The notes: generated by a model not told the origin, from the letters alone. A DNA stretch of 64,000 nucleotides from Burkholderia contaminans (GCF_029633825.1 NZ_CP090641.1:1984001-2048000); one strand, 5' to 3'. Numbered from the stretch's first letter, positions 1-8,991 are shown. A program made the numbers and translations.

Positions 1-537
1 GCCATATTGCTCGACGTTGCCGATCGTCGGGCCGACGGCCGCGCCGAGCGTGGTCATCGAGATCCACGTCAGGTAGAGGCCCATGCAGATGCCCGCGTAA
101 TAGGGCACGCTGATGTGCGTGGCCGAGCGGGCCCGGGCGTCGGCGAGCGACATCGCCCAGCTTTCGTCGCACATGAAGAACAGCGCGAAGAACGCGCGGC
201 GGCGCGGCAGGCGGCGGATATACGGCTCGAATGCGGCGCCCATCAGGATGTGGCGCGAATTCACGAGGAACGACATCGCGACGATCAGCGCGATGTGCGG
301 CGGCGACGACCACAGATGGATCGCCGCGAATTCGGAGCCGCCGCCGAAGTTCATGCCGGTCATCATCGGCACTTCGAACAGGCTCAGCCCTTTCTGCGCG
401 GCCTGTGCGCCCAGCACGAGCGCGAACGGCACGAAACCCAGCATGACGGGCAGCGCCGCGCGCAATCCACGGCCCATCTCGGCGACATAGGCGGGCTTGT
501 CGCGAAGCCCTGACGACGTTGAAACGCTACTGCTCAT
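1..537 (-). CDS. AzlC family branched-chain amino acid permease, partial
   Basis: The minus strand reads a hydrophobic protein beginning MSSSVSTSSGLRDK and running off the left edge of the window, so the C-terminal part is missing. Its early segments (GFVPFALVLGAQA, MNFGGGSEFAAIHLW, MSFLVNSRHILMGA) are characteristic of AzlC, the large subunit of inner-membrane exporters for branched-chain amino acids and analogues that usually work with a small AzlD partner. AzlD would be expected just outside the window. The start is ATG at 537, preceded by a strong GGAGGA at 541-546. An Lrp/AsnC regulator is divergent from it 118 bp away, the usual arrangement for azlCD-type loci. Family assignment is from recognised sequence pattern; the exact substrate is inferred. 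Confidence 0.8.
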   Translation of the reverse strand, partial: MSSSVSTSSGLRDKPAYVAEMGRGLRAALPVMLGFVPFALVLGAQAAQKGLSLFEVPMMTGMNFGGGSEFAAIHLWSSPPHIALIVAMSFLVNSRHILMGAAFEPYIRRLPRRRAFFALFFMCDESWAMSLADARARSATHISVPYYAGICMGLYLTWISMTTLGAAVGPTIGNVEQYG

Positions 538-655
538 TACTCCTCCTTCGGGGGAGGAATTGTCTGCTTTTTTGACTCGAATCGGGTTGCGTTGTGGCCA
601 GATTTTTCTCAGAATTTGGCATTGAACGCGTGATTTGTGAATTTTTTGGAATCGA

Positions 656-1120
656 ATGCCAATGAAACTTGACGCCATCGACCGCCGGATCCTGAGCGCG
701 CTCCAGCGCGACGGCCGCATGCAGAACGTGGAGCTCGCGCATGAGGTCGGGCTGTCGCCGTCGCCGTGCCTGCGGCGTGTGCGCCTCCTCGAGGAAGCCG
801 GCGTGATCGAGAAATACGTGGCCGTGCTGAATCCCGCGAAAGTCGGCAAGGGGCTGACGATCTTCACGCGCGTGTGGCTGAAGGGGCAGGACGCGGAATC
901 GGTGAACCGTTTCGCCGAGGCCGTCCAGCAGATGCCGGAAGTCGTCGAGTGCCACCTGATGGCGGGCGATTGCGATTTCCTGCTGCGCGTCGTCGCGGCC
1001 GACATCGACGATTACCGGCGCTTCCAGATGGAATACCTCACGCGTATTCCGGGCGTGCTGAGCGTGAAGACCGACATCCCGATGCAGAAGGTCAAGCTCA
1101 CGTCGGCGCTGCCGACCTAG
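656..1120 (+). CDS. Lrp/AsnC family transcriptional regulator
   Basis: This 154-residue protein has the full Lrp/AsnC layout. An N-terminal helix-turn-helix spans about residues 5-55 (LDAIDRRILSALQRDGRMQN, then LSPSPCLRRVRLLEEAGVI) and a C-terminal RAM ligand-binding domain spans about residues 65-145, with the usual VVECHLMAGDCDFLLRV segment. Such proteins are multimeric DNA-binding regulators that respond to amino acids. It is divergent from the AzlC-like permease gene, so control of that exporter is the likely job (inference). Two in-frame ATGs (656 and 662) are possible starts; neither has a strong ribosome binding site. The AT-rich 118-bp gap between the two genes probably holds both promoters. 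Confidence 0.88.
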   Translation: MPMKLDAIDRRILSALQRDGRMQNVELAHEVGLSPSPCLRRVRLLEEAGVIEKYVAVLNPAKVGKGLTIFTRVWLKGQDAESVNRFAEAVQQMPEVVECHLMAGDCDFLLRVVAADIDDYRRFQMEYLTRIPGVLSVKTDIPMQKVKLTSALPT

Positions 1121-1349
1121 CGCAACGCGGGTGCGTGGCTACGAGACGGACGGGTCGACGAACGGTCACGGCTCGGTGACAATCGCCCGATAGACTGACG
1201 AATCACACTGCTTCGAGCATGTCGCCCGTGATGTCGCGCGACGTTCGATGCGCAAGCAACTAACGGTCAATGTCGACGCGATCGGGCAGGCGGCGCTGCG
1301 CGCCGGGTCGCGCGCTGATGCGGATGCGTTTCTTCTTGTCGGGCCATTC

Positions 1350-1919
1350 ATGCAGCCAATCAACACGCCGTGGAATTCGCTGGAAATCGTCAAGCTCGTG
1401 CTCGGCGTGCTGACGCCGTTGTCGGTCGCGTGTCTCGGCTGGCTCGTCGCGCGCCGGCTGAAGCGGCTCGAACTCGTGCAGTGGACCAACCAGCGCTTGA
1501 TCGAGAAGCGGCTCGCGCTGTACGACGCGGTCGCGCCGCAGCTCAATGCGCTGCTGTGCTTCTACACGTGGATCGGCTACTGGAAGGACATTTCGCCGGA
1601 CGACGTGATCCGCGCGAAGCGCGAGCTCGACCGCACGTTCCACATCTACCGCTACCTGTTCGACGACGACGTGTACGACGCGTATCACACGTACATCCAC
1701 GCGCTGTTCGACGTGCATACGGGCCCGGGCCGCGATGCGCGGATCCGCTCGCTGATCCAGGCGCCCGACGGCGATCGCAGCGTGCACGGCGCGTATGAAT
1801 GGAAACCGGCGTGGTCGGACCGTTTCGCGACAGCGAACGTCGTGCCGAAGGACGACGTGCTGCGGTACTACACACAGTTGATGGAGCGGCTGCGCGTGGC
1901 GCTGGGCGCGACACGCTGA
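1350..1919 (+). CDS. Membrane-anchored hypothetical protein
   Basis: I do not recognise a characterised family. From the ATG at 1350 the product is about 189 residues: a single hydrophobic segment near residues 12-30 (VLGVLTPLSVACLGWLVA) followed by a basic stretch and a mostly soluble, aromatic-rich domain (LLCFYTWIGYWKDI, TFHIYRYLFDDDVYDAYHTY). The reading frame is open upstream to 1248, but that extension has poor coding character and would place a random-looking N-terminus before the membrane segment, so the 1350 start is preferred. The protein probably sits in the inner membrane with a cytoplasmic domain. It stands alone between the Lrp gene and the YebB-like gene. Role unknown. Confidence 0.6.
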   Translation: MQPINTPWNSLEIVKLVLGVLTPLSVACLGWLVARRLKRLELVQWTNQRLIEKRLALYDAVAPQLNALLCFYTWIGYWKDISPDDVIRAKRELDRTFHIYRYLFDDDVYDAYHTYIHALFDVHTGPGRDARIRSLIQAPDGDRSVHGAYEWKPAWSDRFATANVVPKDDVLRYYTQLMERLRVALGATR

Positions 1920-2055
1920 AGGCCGCGCGGCGTCCGCGCGCCGGTATCGAAATTCGCCACCCGGCGGCGCGGATATCCGTCCTTGCGCAAGAAGCGGGTG
2001 CGGCGCGCGGCGGCGGCTGACATGCTCGCGCCATCTCCACTCGCGCGAGGTCCGT

Positions 2056-2757
2056 ATGGTTGTCGATACCGGCTGCCGGCCGCTCATGATCCGTTCGCCC
2101 GACGCGGGCCGGCGGCGTCTCTTCTCCACGGGTGCTCACGATCGGCATGACATGCCGTTGCCGGTCGAGCCTGAGATCGGCGACATCGTCTTCATCCGCG
2201 TGACCGTGCGGCCGTTTCTCGAAGTGGCGAGCGCGACGCGCTCGTGGACGAATCATGTCGGGATCGTCATCGGCGAGCGCGGCGGCGAGCCGTTGATTGC
2301 GGAGAGCACGTTTCCGTTGTCGCGCGTCACGACGATGTCGCGGTTTCTCGCGCGCTCCGATCGCGGCGCATGCGTGATCGCGCGGCTGAAGCAGCCGCTC
2401 GATGCCGCGCAGCGGCGCCGGCTCGTGGAGGCGGCAATGCGCCGGATCGGCGTGGTGTACGACACGGGGTTCAATCTCGCGTCGCGCCGGCAGTTCTGCT
2501 CGCGCTTCGTGCGCGAAGTCGTGCGCGATGCGACGCGGATCGTGCTCGGCGACGTCGAGACCTTCGACATGCTGCTGCGCCGGAACCCCGATCATCCGCT
2601 CGGCTTCTGGAAGATCTGGTACTTCGGCCGGATTCCGTGGCGCCGCCGCACGGTGACGCCGGCGAGCTTGCTGGGTAGCGGGGCGTTACGGGTGGTGGAG
2701 GATACGCGCGAGGGCGTTGAAAACGTGTCCGAAGGTGACGATCCAGATAGCGTATGA
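2056..2757 (+). CDS. YebB/YiiX-like permuted papain-fold hydrolase
   Basis: The 233-residue product matches the pattern of the YebB/YiiX group of permuted NlpC/P60 (papain-fold) enzymes. After a variable N-terminus comes EPEIGDIVFI, then the conserved NHVGIVIGE block with the histidine near residue 75, and later a region around FCSRFVREV supplying the cysteine near residue 149. These two blocks fit a catalytic His and Cys in permuted order. Known members act on amide or ester bonds in cell-wall or lipid substrates; the substrate here cannot be read from the sequence. The start at 2056 follows a modest GAGG; internal ATGs at about 2095 and 2149 are alternatives. No signal peptide is evident. 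The gene appears to be a single unit. Confidence 0.65.
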   Translation: MVVDTGCRPLMIRSPDAGRRRLFSTGAHDRHDMPLPVEPEIGDIVFIRVTVRPFLEVASATRSWTNHVGIVIGERGGEPLIAESTFPLSRVTTMSRFLARSDRGACVIARLKQPLDAAQRRRLVEAAMRRIGVVYDTGFNLASRRQFCSRFVREVVRDATRIVLGDVETFDMLLRRNPDHPLGFWKIWYFGRIPWRRRTVTPASLLGSGALRVVEDTREGVENVSEGDDPDSV

Positions 2758-2776
2758 CTCGAGCGAGCGAGATCAC

Positions 2777-3058
2777 TCACCTTTTGTCACCGGACGACGC
2801 CCGCTTGAGCGGCGTATCGAGTGATGGCGCACGCCGGCTCGCCACGAACGCGAGCCGGTGTTACTCCACCGTGGGCGCGCTCGGCTCCGTGCCTTCCACG
2901 ATATCGGCCGACGCAACGCCGGCCGCTCGCCGCGCGGCAAGCGTTGCATCGAGCGCTGCAAATTCCTCGCGGTTCAGCCGTTCGTATTCAGCGCGCAACT
3001 CGGGGTCGGACAATGCGCGCATGCGCAGATCTTCATACGTTCCCGCATCAAACCTCAT
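2777..3058 (-). pseudogene. Decayed HigA/XRE-type antitoxin gene
   Basis: From ATG 3058 the minus strand encodes MRFDAGTYEDLRMRALSDP and continues as AEYERLNREEFAALDATLAA, the classic N-terminal linker of XRE antitoxins that pair with RelE/HigB toxins. Where the helix-turn-helix should be, the sequence has drifted (AARRAAGVASADIVEG) and a TAA stops the frame at 2861. The same frame after the stop still reads RRAPSLDTPLKRA, matching the end of this antitoxin family (usually SPSLDTLKRY-like). The gene therefore looks inactivated by an in-frame stop plus decay of the recognition helix. No toxin gene lies on either side; LysE follows at 3100. A functional 65-residue truncated protein is possible but less likely. 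Confidence 0.55.
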
Positions 3059-3099
3059 TCATTCGATTGCACCAGCGTGATTCCCCGACCGGTTCACGA

Positions 3100-3732
3100 C
3101 TACTGCCGCCCCGCCACCGCCAACCGCGCCGCCAGCCCCACGAACACCGAACCGAGCAGATATTGCGGCAGCTTCGACGGGCGGCGGCGCGCGCCGATCC
3201 GCTGGCTCAGCCGGCTCGCGGACAATATGACCGCGCCGTTCACGACGATCCCGATCAGGTTCAGCACCGTCGCGAGCACGAGAATCTGCACGGCGATCGA
3301 ACCATACTCGGGCCGCACGAACTGCGGAAACAGCGCGAGCACGAACAGCGCCATCTTCGGATTCAGCAGGTTCGTCGTCAGCCCCTGGCGGAAGATCGTC
3401 GCGGTCGAGTGGCGACGCTGCGACGCGACGGGCGACAGTGCGGTTGCATCCGAACGGAACGTCTTCCACGCGAGATACAGCAGATAGGCGGCGCCCGCGA
3501 AGCGCACGGCGTCATAGGCGAGCGGCACCGCGACGAAGAGCTGCGACAGCCCGAGCGCGGCCGCGAGCGCGTGACAGTAGGTGCCGGCCTGGATGCCCGC
3601 GAGCGTCGCGAAACCTGCGCGCCGGCCCTGGCTCACGCTGCGGGACGCGATCAGCAGCATGTCGGGGCCCGGCGTGGCGGTCAGTGCGAGACACGCGCCG
3701 GAGAACAGCGCGAGCGTGGAGAGGTCGATCAT
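3100..3732 (-). CDS. LysE/RhtB family amino acid exporter
   Basis: The 210-residue inner-membrane protein has the LysE/RhtB signature near the N-terminus (ALTATPGPDMLLIASRSVSQG, where GPD and the following Gly-rich loop are conserved) and about six hydrophobic segments. The second conserved block, FRQGLTTNLLNPKMALFVLA, is also typical. Family members export amino acids such as threonine, homoserine or lysine using the proton gradient. The substrate cannot be predicted. The ATG at 3732 has weak upstream complementarity to 16S rRNA. No regulator gene is adjacent. The length agrees with the usual 205-215 residues, so the gene seems intact. Confidence 0.88.
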   Translation of the reverse strand: MIDLSTLALFSGACLALTATPGPDMLLIASRSVSQGRRAGFATLAGIQAGTYCHALAAALGLSQLFVAVPLAYDAVRFAGAAYLLYLAWKTFRSDATALSPVASQRRHSTATIFRQGLTTNLLNPKMALFVLALFPQFVRPEYGSIAVQILVLATVLNLIGIVVNGAVILSASRLSQRIGARRRPSKLPQYLLGSVFVGLAARLAVAGRQ

Positions 3733-3942
3733 GGGCGTCCCTTTCGTGGATGAAGCGTAAAAGGGAGGTCAGTTTAGGAGCGCGCGCGAGGCCGGTCAAT
3801 CGAACGAACGGACGATGATTCGGCTGGCCGTCGAGGCCGACCGCCAATGCACGTGCGCTGCCCCTGGCACGTCGGCACTACTCGAAATCGCATCAAAGGC
3901 GCACACCGATGCAACGACTTGCGCGGTCGATCGCCGCCCCGC

Positions 3943-4812
3943 TCAAGGTTTGCGGCAGGCCACCTGATAATCGATCACGGTGTTCGCCGACGGCTTGTCC
4001 GGCTCGCCACCGACCGTCGTCATGCCGAGCACGCCGGCTGCGTTTCGGTAGCGTAGCGCGCAATAGCCCATGCCGGTGCCCGAACACGCTTCGGCTTCGA
4101 TGATGCCGTGCTTCGCGAGCGTCGCCGCGCCGTCCGTCGCATCCGGTTTCTCGCGCGGGCGCAGCGGTTGCCAGCCTTTCGCGATCAGGATCCGGCGCGC
4201 GACGTCGAGCGGTTTGCCGTACACGTTCGGCACGACCGCGCGGCCCTGGCAGTAAGTGCTTTCAGCCGCGACACGGGTCAGGCGCAGGCCGCCGTTCTCT
4301 TCGTGAAGTTCGCCGATGGGCGGCGCCGGGCCGTCGCCGCCCCAGATCAGCAGCGCGCCGTTTTCCAGCCGGTCGGCCGTGCCGAGCTGCCAGCCGGCCT
4401 TGCGCGCGGTGTAGCCGAGCGCGACGAGCGTCGTGCCGTCGAACACGCCGACGTTGCCGTTGCGCGCGAAACAGATCGCGCTCGTGCCGGCGCTGAATCC
4501 GCTCGCGAACGTGACGACCGTGTAGCGGCCGAGCGGTGCTTCGGACGTCACGATCCAGTCGCGCTTCGCGACTTCACGGCCGGCCGCGGTGGTCGTCTTC
4601 GCGCGATAGCGCGTGCAGAACGGGGCGAGCGAGCCGTTCTCAGGCGAGTGCGGCAGCGCACCGAGCGGCACCAGCGACGCACCGGCGATATCGGAGGCCG
4701 TCCGCAGCGGATCGGCCGAGGCGGTGCCGCCGAGCGCGGCACACGCAACGGCCGCGATCGAAACGATCGAAGCCGGACGGCGGGCAAAGGGCAACGCAAC
4801 GAAACGGGCCAC
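3943..4812 (-). CDS. Exported protein with C-terminal PASTA-like segment
   Basis: The best start is GTG at 4812, which follows GGAGA with good spacing and gives a signal peptide (VARFVALPFARRPASIVSIA, then AALGGTASA as the likely cleavage region). The open frame extends upstream to 4887 without a site as good. The mature part has no clear enzyme signature. Its C-terminal third begins VVPNVYGKPLDVARRILIAK, which resembles the start of PASTA/VPNVxG-type repeats, and it contains several cysteines (YCQG, EACSGTGMGYCALRY, YQVACRKP) that could form disulfides in the periplasm. The gene is isolated on the minus strand. Function unknown; the envelope location is an inference from the signal peptide. 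Confidence 0.6.
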   Translation of the reverse strand: MARFVALPFARRPASIVSIAAVACAALGGTASADPLRTASDIAGASLVPLGALPHSPENGSLAPFCTRYRAKTTTAAGREVAKRDWIVTSEAPLGRYTVVTFASGFSAGTSAICFARNGNVGVFDGTTLVALGYTARKAGWQLGTADRLENGALLIWGGDGPAPPIGELHEENGGLRLTRVAAESTYCQGRAVVPNVYGKPLDVARRILIAKGWQPLRPREKPDATDGAATLAKHGIIEAEACSGTGMGYCALRYRNAAGVLGMTTVGGEPDKPSANTVIDYQVACRKP

Positions 4813-4920
4813 GCAGGCTGTCTCCGGGGAAAGGGATACGGGCGCGACGACCGCGGGCTTTCGCCCGCGTGTCGCGGTCGCGCGCACTGTCCGGCAGCGT
4901 ACCGGCGTGCCGCCGGCGAT

Positions 4921-5253
4921 TCAGCCCTTCGCGACGACGTCGATCCGCAGCGCTTCGCCGCCGTCGACGATTGCCAGCAGGCGATCGACGTTCGGATGCG
5001 CGCCCGGGCGGTTGCGTGCGTCGGCCGTATGTTCGGCGAACACCGCGAGGCCGTGCTCGGCGGCTTTCGCGTCGAGCGTGCCGAATGCCTGCTTCAGGTA
5101 GTGGTACACCGCGAGCGAGCCTTGCTTGCCCGGCTGGTTCTCGATGGTCGCGACCACGTCGCCGTTCGCGCCGACGAGATCGATGCGCGCGACGCTGTCG
5201 ATGGCCGGCAGTTGCGCGAGGTTGTCCTTGAATACTGGGGTCGGTTGAATCAC
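4921..5253 (-). CDS. DUF2322-like small protein
   Basis: The coding part begins at GTG 5253 (VIQPTPVFKDNLAQLP), with GGAG eight bases upstream; the open frame continues upstream to 5379 but with non-protein-like sequence. The 110-residue product is soluble and acidic, ending in LLAIVDGGEALRIDVVAKG. It resembles the DUF2322 family of small proteobacterial proteins as I remember it, including the opening sequence and the Gly-Asn/Gly-Asp hairpin (VGANGDVVATIENQPGKQG). No biochemical role is established for that family. The neighbours are unrelated, and no operon is evident. Confidence 0.6.
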   Translation of the reverse strand: MIQPTPVFKDNLAQLPAIDSVARIDLVGANGDVVATIENQPGKQGSLAVYHYLKQAFGTLDAKAAEHGLAVFAEHTADARNRPGAHPNVDRLLAIVDGGEALRIDVVAKG

Positions 5254-5440
5254 TGAAAACACTCCGTCGGTTCGGTCAGGGGCCAATGAGCATGGCCGGC
5301 CGTATCTTATCCGATCGGTCTCCCCACACCGGCCGGCACGCGGGCGCCGGCCGTGCGCCGCGCCATCGGCCGGCGGCAACGATCCGGTTCAGCCGGCAGG
5401 GGGCATTGCCCCACCGTGCTGGCCATCGCGTTCCACGCCA

Positions 5441-6142
5441 CTACCGCCCGGCGCCGGCCGGCACGCCCGCATCACGCGCGCGCTCGATGTCCGGGCTGCG
5501 ATACGCGCGCTCGGGAATCTCGGCGAGTCGCGACGCATGCACCTGATGCGGCGTGAGGCCATAGAACTTCTGGAAGCTCATGATCAGCGGCGACCACTTG
5601 TCCGGATCGATGCGGTCCGCATGCCCGTCCATCAGCAGGTCGGGATGCACGTGCACGCGCTGGATGCGCAACTCGAACACGCGGATGTGGCCACGCACGT
5701 CGGGCGCTTCCTCGCCGATCCCGTGCGTGGCCGCGACGACCGCTTCCATATGCACCGGGCATTCGAGCGCACGCGGCGGCGCGACGGTTTGCGAAGCCGC
5801 GGCCGTGAGCCCGGCCGTGCCGAACTTGTCGGGCTCGTACACGTAGCCCTTCGCGCGCTTGCCGTCCGGCACCGGCCAGGTGCCCGTCGTACGCGCGATC
5901 CGGTCGACCGCGTGGGCCTGTGCCGACGACGGCAGGTTCAGCACGCACTCGCCGGTGCGCAGCAGGTTGCGGGTGGTCTGCGAACTGGCGGCGATGCCGA
6001 TCACGCCGCGCCAGCCGAGCCAGAACGCGGACGAGATCGGCGCGAGATTGGCCGTGCCGTCTTCGTTCAGCGTGCTGACCAGCACGACGGGCGTGCCGAA
6101 ATAGAGGATGTTCGGTTCGGTGACGCAATGCGGAGCGTTCAT
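5441..6142 (-). CDS. Flavin reductase-like FMN-binding split-barrel protein
   Basis: From ATG 6142 the product is about 233 residues: MNAPHCVTEPNILYFGTPVV followed by LVSTLNEDGTANLAPISSAF, the FMN-binding split-barrel pattern of the flavin reductase/DIM6 group (N-terminal strand, then SAFWLGW and ASSQTTRNL). Proteins of this type bind FMN and either reduce flavin for a partner oxygenase or act as small flavoenzymes. No oxygenase gene lies next to it, so the partner is unknown. The frame is open further upstream to 6427, with an alternative ATG at 6175, but those extensions look non-coding. The 227-bp gap to the divergent thioredoxin-like gene probably holds both promoters. Confidence 0.75.
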   Translation of the reverse strand: MNAPHCVTEPNILYFGTPVVLVSTLNEDGTANLAPISSAFWLGWRGVIGIAASSQTTRNLLRTGECVLNLPSSAQAHAVDRIARTTGTWPVPDGKRAKGYVYEPDKFGTAGLTAAASQTVAPPRALECPVHMEAVVAATHGIGEEAPDVRGHIRVFELRIQRVHVHPDLLMDGHADRIDPDKWSPLIMSFQKFYGLTPHQVHASRLAEIPERAYRSPDIERARDAGVPAGAGR

Positions 6143-6369
6143 GATCGGTGCCTTCGTTGAGGGATCAGTCCGCATGCTGATCCCGCCGCGGCGGCGCGGC
6201 GCTCCGAATCTTGTCGTGTCATTCCGGAAGGTGCGCAGGAACGCCATTTGCGCCGTCAGGACCGCCCGGCATCGCGCGCGCTTTTCCGCTACAGTAGGAA
6301 ATCGCAGGCCGCGCCCGCCGCGTCGCACGAGCGCGCGCGGCCCTGGTCGCCAACGTACACGAGGGCTTG

Positions 6370-6696
6370 ATGGATACCGAGCAACGCTACACCGCCAACG
6401 CGCCGACGCGCGCGGAAGTCGACGCACTGGGCGGCCCGACCGTCATCGAATTCGGCGCGAACTGGTGCGGGATCTGCGCGGGCGCGCAGCCGGCGATCGT
6501 CGCGTCGTTTTCCGCGCATCCCGCCGTGCGGCACCTGAAGATCGAGGATGGCCCGGGCCGCCCGCTCGGCCGCTCGTTCGGCGTGAAGCTGTGGCCCACC
6601 CTGGTGTTCCTGCGCGATGGCGTCGAAGTCGCGCGCGTCGTGCGGCCTGCCGACGCGAAGCAGATCGAAGCCGACGGCTTCGCCGCGCTGGCCTGA
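6370..6696 (+). CDS. Thioredoxin family protein
   Basis: The 108-residue protein has a single thioredoxin domain with the active site WCGIC near residue 35 (FGANWCGICAGAQP) and the cis-proline motif LWPTLVFLRDG near residue 80. The two active-site cysteines are separated by Gly-Ile rather than the Gly-Pro of classical thioredoxin, which suggests an altered redox potential. No signal peptide is present, so it is cytoplasmic. The ATG at 6370 has GAGGG at 6361-6365; TTG at 6367 is the only alternative. It ends only 10 bp before the YjbQ gene, so the two are probably co-transcribed. Confidence 0.85.
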   Translation: MDTEQRYTANAPTRAEVDALGGPTVIEFGANWCGICAGAQPAIVASFSAHPAVRHLKIEDGPGRPLGRSFGVKLWPTLVFLRDGVEVARVVRPADAKQIEADGFAALA

Positions 6697-6706
6697 GGTC
6701 ACGACG

Positions 6707-7126
6707 ATGCAACAGGCGATCACGCATATCGGTATCGACACGCGCGGCAGCGGCCTCGTCGAATTCACGTCGCAGGTGCGCGCGTTCGTCGACCAGCAGG
6801 CCATCAGCACCGGCCTGCTCACCGTGTTCTGTCGCCACACCTCGGCGTCGCTGCTGATCCAGGAGAACGCCGATTCGTCGGTGCAGCGCGACATCGAGCG
6901 CTACTTCGCGACGCTCGCGCCCGAGGACGCCACGCGCTACGAGCACGACACCGAAGGCACCGACGACATGCCGGCACACCTGCGCACGGCGCTCACGCAG
7001 GTGCAATTGTCGATCCCGGTCGAGCAGGGGCGCATGGTGCTCGGCACGTGGCAGGGAATTTATCTGTTCGAGCATCGCCGCGCGGCGCACCGCCGGGATA
7101 TCGTGCTGCACCTGATCGGCGAGTAA
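6707..7126 (+). CDS. YjbQ family (UPF0047) protein
   Basis: The 139-residue product is a typical YjbQ/UPF0047 protein: GLLTVFCRHTSASLLIQENA near residues 35-55 carries the conserved His-Thr-Ser, and the C-terminal half has LSIPVEQGRMVLGTWQGIYL followed by FEHRRAAHRRDI. Members form small trimers with a metal- or phosphate-binding pocket, and some show weak thiamine-phosphate synthase activity; the physiological role is unsettled. The start ATG 6707 follows GAGGTC. The gene sits 10 bp after the thioredoxin-like gene in the same direction, suggesting one transcript. Length and motifs indicate an intact gene. Confidence 0.85.
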   Translation: MQQAITHIGIDTRGSGLVEFTSQVRAFVDQQAISTGLLTVFCRHTSASLLIQENADSSVQRDIERYFATLAPEDATRYEHDTEGTDDMPAHLRTALTQVQLSIPVEQGRMVLGTWQGIYLFEHRRAAHRRDIVLHLIGE

Positions 7127-7170
7127 GCGGCAACAAGCGGCAACACGCCGCGCATTGCCGGCGCACCGGC

Positions 7171-8991
7171 TCAGGCGAACAGCTTCTCGACGAGCGCGCC
7201 GAGTTCGCGCAGGTGGACGGGCTTCGGCAGGAATGCGTCGAACACCTGCTTGTTCTCGCGCAGCGCGGCTGATTCATATGCGCTGACGCCGAGGATCGCG
7301 GGATGCCGGCCGTCGTCGTCGGGTACCGCGACCGCGCGAATGCGCCGCGCGACTTCGAAGCCGCTCAAGTCCGGCAGTTCGAGGTCGATCACGACGATGT
7401 CGTAATGGCTCGTACCGAAGCGCGCGACGCCGTCCTGCCCGGTGCCGCACAGATCGGCTTCGATGCCGAGCGCCGACAGCATCGCGCCGAGCGTTTCGCG
7501 CGCGTTGTCGTCGTCGTCGACCACCAGCGCGCGCCGGTCGCGGTGCGCGGCCGCGTGCGGCAGCGCGAGCGCGTCGCCGGCCGCGTTGCCGGCGGTGTCG
7601 ATGCCGGGCACTTCGGCCGGCAGCGTCACGACGAACTCGCTGCCTTCGCCCACGACGCTGCGCACGTCCACATGCCCGCGCAGCGTCGTCACGATTTCGC
7701 GCACGACCGCGAGCCCCATGCCGATCCCGTCCACGTGCAGCCCGACCGCGTCGTTCGCGCGATAGAACGGCTCGAAGATCTTCGACAGGTGCGGCTTCGC
7801 GATGCCGGCGCCCGTGTCGCGCACCGCGATCTTCAATTGCGGGCCGGCCGGCGCGTCGGCGAGCGTGATCGACACGTCGATCGACCCGCCGAGCGTGTAC
7901 TTGACCGAGTTCTCGATCAGGTTCGACAGCACCTGGCGCAGTAGCTTGCGATCGGAACGGATCGCAAGGTCGTGCGGCTCGACCTGCTGCGAGATCGCGA
8001 TCCGCTTGGCCGCGATCTTCTCGCGCAGCGGGTCGAGCACCTCGGCGAGCAACGAAGCCATGCCGACGGTTTCCCGTTCGGCGAGGCGCTTCGTCGAGCG
8101 CAGCTTGATGTAGTCGGTCAGATCCTTGACGAGCGCCTCGAGCGACAACGCGGAATTCTGCAGCCGCCGGATCGTCTTCAGGTTGGCCTCCGACTGCGGG
8201 CGCGCGAGCAGGATTTCGACCGATCCGCAGATCGCCTGCAGCGGGGTGCGCAACTCGTGGCTGACCATCCCGAGGAACGCATTTTTCGCCTCGATCATTT
8301 CGAACGCGCGGTCGGACGCCTTGCGTTCGGCGTCGAGTGCCGCGTCCTGCCGTTCGAGCAGGTCGTCACGCGTGCGCATCGTATAGAACAGCAGCAGGAA
8401 CAGCGCGCACAGGATCACGCCGAGCACGATGCCGAGGATCAGGATCGCGCGCTGCTTCTCCTTCAGCTGATGGAACGTGAAGTCGCGCTGCGCCATTTCG
8501 ATCGCGCGGAAATAGTTCGCGAGGCCGTTGACCTTCGGCCAGTACGCATTGACCTCGTCGATCACCTGCTGCGCGTTTTTCGGCGAATCGCGCAGCAACG
8601 GTACTTCGCGCTTCAGGCGCGTCATGAAGTCGCCGAGCGCGTCGATCTCGTTGCGCGCGCGCGGGATGCGCAGCCAGTATTCGGACACTTCCGACGGCCG
8701 CTGCAGAAAGCCGAACGACACCGACAGGCTGTCGAGCTGCATCTGCACGTGATTGAAGTCGTCGTCCTGGTGCGTTGCGTAGAGGATCAGCTGCCGGTCG
8801 AACCGCGTATAGACGTTGCGGTATTGCGCGGCGGTCCAGAACACGCCTTCGCGCGGCCCTTCGAGCACGCCTTCGTTGACCGAGGTGGCGAGGAGGTCCC
8901 ACAGCAGGAACGCCCACGCGGCGAACCCCATGATCCACAGCGAGCCGAGGACCAGGATGATTTTTCTATTTTTCCATCGCCGGCGTTTCAT
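7171..8991 (-). CDS. Hybrid sensor histidine kinase with C-terminal receiver
   Basis: From ATG 8991 the product is about 606 residues. A first membrane helix (KIILVLGSLWIMGFAAWAFL, residues about 9-28) and a second (LILGIVLGVILCALFLLLF, about 190-210) enclose an extracytoplasmic sensor region of about 160 residues. The cytoplasmic part has HisKA with the phospho-accepting His near residue 245 (MVSHELRTPLQ), HATPase with NLIENSVKY and the DTGAGI box, and a receiver with acidic pocket VVDDDDN and acceptor Asp near residue 536 (VIDLELPDLSG). The start overlaps the stop of the upstream gene (ATGA at 8988-8991), so the kinase is translationally coupled to the exported oxidoreductase-fold protein. 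Together with the BetR-type protein this forms a three-gene signalling operon. Confidence 0.9.
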   Translation of the reverse strand: MKRRRWKNRKIILVLGSLWIMGFAAWAFLLWDLLATSVNEGVLEGPREGVFWTAAQYRNVYTRFDRQLILYATHQDDDFNHVQMQLDSLSVSFGFLQRPSEVSEYWLRIPRARNEIDALGDFMTRLKREVPLLRDSPKNAQQVIDEVNAYWPKVNGLANYFRAIEMAQRDFTFHQLKEKQRAILILGIVLGVILCALFLLLFYTMRTRDDLLERQDAALDAERKASDRAFEMIEAKNAFLGMVSHELRTPLQAICGSVEILLARPQSEANLKTIRRLQNSALSLEALVKDLTDYIKLRSTKRLAERETVGMASLLAEVLDPLREKIAAKRIAISQQVEPHDLAIRSDRKLLRQVLSNLIENSVKYTLGGSIDVSITLADAPAGPQLKIAVRDTGAGIAKPHLSKIFEPFYRANDAVGLHVDGIGMGLAVVREIVTTLRGHVDVRSVVGEGSEFVVTLPAEVPGIDTAGNAAGDALALPHAAAHRDRRALVVDDDDNARETLGAMLSALGIEADLCGTGQDGVARFGTSHYDIVVIDLELPDLSGFEVARRIRAVAVPDDDGRHPAILGVSAYESAALRENKQVFDAFLPKPVHLRELGALVEKLFA

